NCBI GenBank assembly: GCA_016935955.1
Contig: JAFGPY010000272.1
Span: forward strand, 1-5,784
DNA: 5,784 nt
Direction: 5' to 3'
Source of the DNA: Planctomycetota bacterium
Lineage (GTDB): Bacteria > Planctomycetota > Phycisphaerae > FEN-1346 > JAACEH01
A program made the position numbers and the translations under genes. The notes under the pieces were generated by a model, which was given only the letters and a program-made list of their open reading frames with translations, was not told the DNA's origin and did not search any database. Of the stretch, positions 5,058 through 5,784 are shown piece after piece. The first letter of the stretch is position 1, and the number at the start of each line of letters is the position of its first letter.

Positions 5058-5784
5058 ATGGCCACTGCCGCGCCGCGACAGCCGAACATCCTTTTCGTGC
5101 TCACGGACCAGTGGCGAGGCGATTGCCTGTCGCTGACCGGGCACCCGGTGGTCGAGACGCCGGTGCTCGACATGATGGGCCGCCAGGGCGTGGTCTTCAC
5201 GCGGGCCTATGCCGCGTGCCCGTCGTGCATCGGGGCGCGGGCCTGCCTGATGACCGGCACCACGCCGTCGACCAACGGCCGCATCGGCTACGAGGACTGC
5301 GTGCCGTGGCGCTACGAGACGACGTTGATGGGCGAACTGGGCCGCGGCAGGTACCAGTGCCATTGCGTGGGCAAGACGCATTTCTACCCGCAGCGGATCG
5401 GCTTGGGGTTTCACTCCATCGAGTCGTACGAGTGCCTGCAGAACCACGACCGCGACTACGTGAACGATTACTACGCGTGGCTGTCGGTGCAGCCCGGCGG
5501 CCCGTGGGACGAGAACGTCCACGGGCTGGACTCGAACAGTTGGGCCGCCCGGCCGAGCCCGCTGCCCGAGCACCTGCACGTCAACGCCTGGACCGTGACG
5601 CGGTCGATCGAGTTCCTGAAGCGCCGCGACCCGACGCGGCCGTTCTTCCTGAACGTCTCGTTCCACCGGCCGCATCCGCCGAACGATCCGCCGAGCGAGT
5701 ACTTCCACATGTACGACCGGGCTGAGTTGCCGCCGGTGCCGATGGGCCAGTGGGCCGCCGAGTACGATCGCCCGGTCGACAACA
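5058..5784 (+). CDS. Type I (formylglycine) sulfatase, N-terminal half, runs off the window end
   Basis: The 242 residues in view start at ATG 5058 and have no stop. They match the alkaline-phosphatase-like sulfatase fold, whose members hydrolyse sulfate esters, commonly on polysaccharides in this kind of organism. P-N-I-L-F-V-L-T-D-Q (9-18) is the first strand with metal ligand D17. S-C-I-G-A-R-A-C-L-M-T-G (56-67) is the active-site signature, with Cys57 the residue to be converted to formylglycine and R61 its conserved partner. G-K-T-H-F (105-109) corresponds to the G-K-W-H motif (K106, H108). R-P-H-P-P (204-208) is the P-H-x-P motif near the sulfate. The usual CxPxR core reads C-I-G-A-R, so the Pro/Ala at the third position is Gly. 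No signal peptide is present (MATAAPRQPN leads straight into the first strand), so the enzyme is probably cytoplasmic and acts on imported sugars. Eight Cys fall in the first 126 residues, which is many for the family. The full protein would normally be around 450-550 residues. Confidence 0.93.
   Translation, partial: MATAAPRQPNILFVLTDQWRGDCLSLTGHPVVETPVLDMMGRQGVVFTRAYAACPSCIGARACLMTGTTPSTNGRIGYEDCVPWRYETTLMGELGRGRYQCHCVGKTHFYPQRIGLGFHSIESYECLQNHDRDYVNDYYAWLSVQPGGPWDENVHGLDSNSWAARPSPLPEHLHVNAWTVTRSIEFLKRRDPTRPFFLNVSFHRPHPPNDPPSEYFHMYDRAELPPVPMGQWAAEYDRPVDN

Noticed and set aside
4155..5708. Minus-strand open frame of 517 codons across the deacetylase and sulfatase
   Set aside because: Its composition (Arg, His, Val, Ala) is typical of the complement of GC-rich genes, and both plus-strand genes under it carry intact active-site motifs.
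4727..5725. Plus-strand open frame of 332 codons overlapping the deacetylase end and the sulfatase
   Set aside because: It is out of frame with both real genes and its translation shows no domain; it is a frame shadow.

Overview
The window is GC-rich throughout. It holds three long genes plus the tail of a fourth, and one 644-base divergent intergenic region (3544-4187). The gene types suggest the PVC superphylum, most likely Planctomycetota or a relative such as Lentisphaerota: an uncharacterised exported protein of about 1000 residues with a CsgG-like front and a beta-propeller back, a LmbE/PIG-L type deacetylase, and a sulfatase immediately behind it. No rRNA or marker gene is present, so the taxonomic call is inference.

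Layout. Bases 2-523 (+) are the C-terminal part of a membrane protein I do not recognise. It converges on a long minus-strand gene (541-3543), with only 17 bases between the two stop codons and no visible terminator. The minus-strand gene encodes a predicted exported protein: signal peptide, two CsgG/TolB-like alpha-beta regions in tandem, a helical middle, a Pro-rich linker and a C-terminal propeller. From its start the sequence runs through a repeat-laden intergenic region into a plus-strand gene pair. That pair is a PIG-L family deacetylase (4188-5048) and a sulfatase (from 5058, running off the window end), 9 bases apart and almost certainly one transcription unit. A near-consensus sigma-70-type promoter (TTGACA, 16 bases, TAGAAT) lies 84-111 bases upstream of the deacetylase.

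The intergenic region is the most structured part. It contains a 162-bp MITE-like element with perfect 14-bp terminal inverted repeats flanked by a TTA/TTA direct repeat; nearly all of it can fold as one imperfect hairpin. Next to it lie two related double-hairpin repeat units in inverted orientation, similar in layout to REP/BIME elements.

Functionally, a deacetylase coupled to a sulfatase suggests stepwise processing of a sulfated, N-acetylated amino sugar. This fits the polysaccharide-degrading habit of planctomycetes, but the substrate is not readable from the sequence. The divergent CsgG-propeller gene is not obviously part of that pathway. I see no clear evidence of a wholly new multi-gene system. 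The least ordinary items are the MITE-like element, the inverted repeat pair, the domain architecture of the 1000-residue protein and the atypical CIGAR formylglycine site of the sulfatase.
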